Origin: Actinomycetota bacterium | GTDB taxonomy: Bacteria > Actinomycetota > Actinomycetes > S36-B12 > UBA10799 | DNA: 5,529 nt | Assembly: GCA_003452655.1 (NCBI GenBank) | Contig: DMNR01000259.1 | Coordinates: 1-5,529 of the forward strand | Reading direction: 5' to 3' | Shown: piece after piece, positions 5,365 through 5,529 of the stretch | How positions within the stretch are numbered: the stretch's first letter is position 1 | How the letters are laid out: every line of letters starts with the position of its first letter | Made by a program: the position numbers and the translations under genes | Notes under the pieces: generated by a model | Databases searched by the model: none | Told to the model about the DNA's origin: nothing | The model's input: the letters and a program-made list of their open reading frames with translations, nothing else

Positions 5365-5529
5365 TTTTTTCGGCACCATGACACTGATCTCCACCATGTT
5401 CACCCGCGTTGTCCGCTCCGAGATCGGTGGCCTGCGCTCCGAGATCGGTGGCCTGCGCGGCGAGATGAACGCACGCTTCGACGCCGTCAACGGACGGATC
5501 GACAACCTCGACCGCGACGTCCAATTCCT
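5318..5529 (+). CDS. Small membrane-anchored coiled-coil protein, right copy, partial
   Basis: This paralogue of the small gene at 4031-4327 is cut by the right edge after 70 codons. Counted from the ATG at 5309, its first 43 residues differ from the left copy at a single position (Gly for Cys in the transmembrane helix). The helix (TMIGLMAGVFFGTMTLISTMF) is followed by TRVVR and a coiled coil: SEIGGLR twice, GEMNA, then RFDAVNG and RIDNLDRDVQF. The coiled coil is shorter than in the left copy: it has one 7- plus one 11-residue unit instead of two 11-residue units, and two fewer F/V heptads. Its function is unknown; hetero-oligomerisation with the left copy is plausible because the helices are nearly identical. 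It is divergent from the hydrolase gene. The start is GTG 5318 if the GAGGAG nine bases upstream is used, otherwise ATG 5309. Confidence 0.8.
   Translation, partial: MTEPQVWTMIGLMAGVFFGTMTLISTMFTRVVRSEIGGLRSEIGGLRGEMNARFDAVNGRIDNLDRDVQF
5417..5458 (+). repeat. Perfect 21-bp tandem duplication encoding SEIGGLR twice
   Basis: 5417-5437 and 5438-5458 are identical base for base and encode SEIGGLR-SEIGGLR. Perfect identity suggests a recent slippage or duplication event that added exactly one heptad. The left copy has a different expansion (11 residues) at the same place. Confidence 0.95.

Noticed and set aside
5207..5524. Open frame on the minus strand across the right coiled-coil gene
   Set aside because: It mirrors the repeat-containing strand of the real gene (LAAQATDLGAQATDLG is the antisense of the 21-bp repeat) and has no independent support.

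Overview
The window is GC-rich, uses GTG as well as ATG starts, and carries protein families typical of Actinomycetota. I would guess the Mycobacteriales (Rhodococcus, Gordonia, Mycobacterium and relatives), but nothing here fixes a genus. No tRNA, rRNA, insertion sequence, phage gene or CRISPR array is visible. Apart from the duplicated small gene described below, this looks like an ordinary chromosomal region.

Left part (1-3915, minus strand). In transcription order there is a very large LuxR-family (LAL/MalT-type) regulator at 3915-1159. After a 158-bp gap comes a six-helix membrane protein (DUF4386-like) at 1000-290. A DUF2306-type membrane protein follows with a 4-bp ATGA overlap and runs off the left edge (293 to beyond 1). 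The last two genes are clearly translationally coupled. The gap after the regulator holds a perfect 19-bp dyad (1079-1097) abutting a second, shorter dyad (1069-1079), placed like an operator for the membrane-gene pair. Two identical CGGTACCG palindromes bracket the regulator's start codon. A reasonable inference is a regulator acting on the adjacent membrane genes and possibly on itself.

Right part (3916-5529). A small gene on the plus strand (4031-4327) encodes one transmembrane helix followed by a coiled coil made of 11- and 7-residue repeats. A second, very similar copy starts at 5318 and runs off the right edge. Between them, on the minus strand, is an alpha/beta hydrolase (5147-4347) with a GWSLGG nucleophile motif. 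The two small genes share an identical 56-bp block at their 5' ends and the same upstream CTAGCCTTC motif. Their coiled coils differ by whole repeat units. This pair is the most unusual thing in the window: a duplicated membrane coiled-coil gene bracketing a hydrolase, with repeat-unit length variation and a sharp boundary between identical and silently diverged DNA.

Stretches without a gene are short: 1001-1158 (dyads, and the ribosome binding site of the DUF4386-like gene), 3916-4030 (divergent promoter region), 4328-4346 (gap between convergent genes, no terminator hairpin seen) and 5148-5317 (divergent promoter region).
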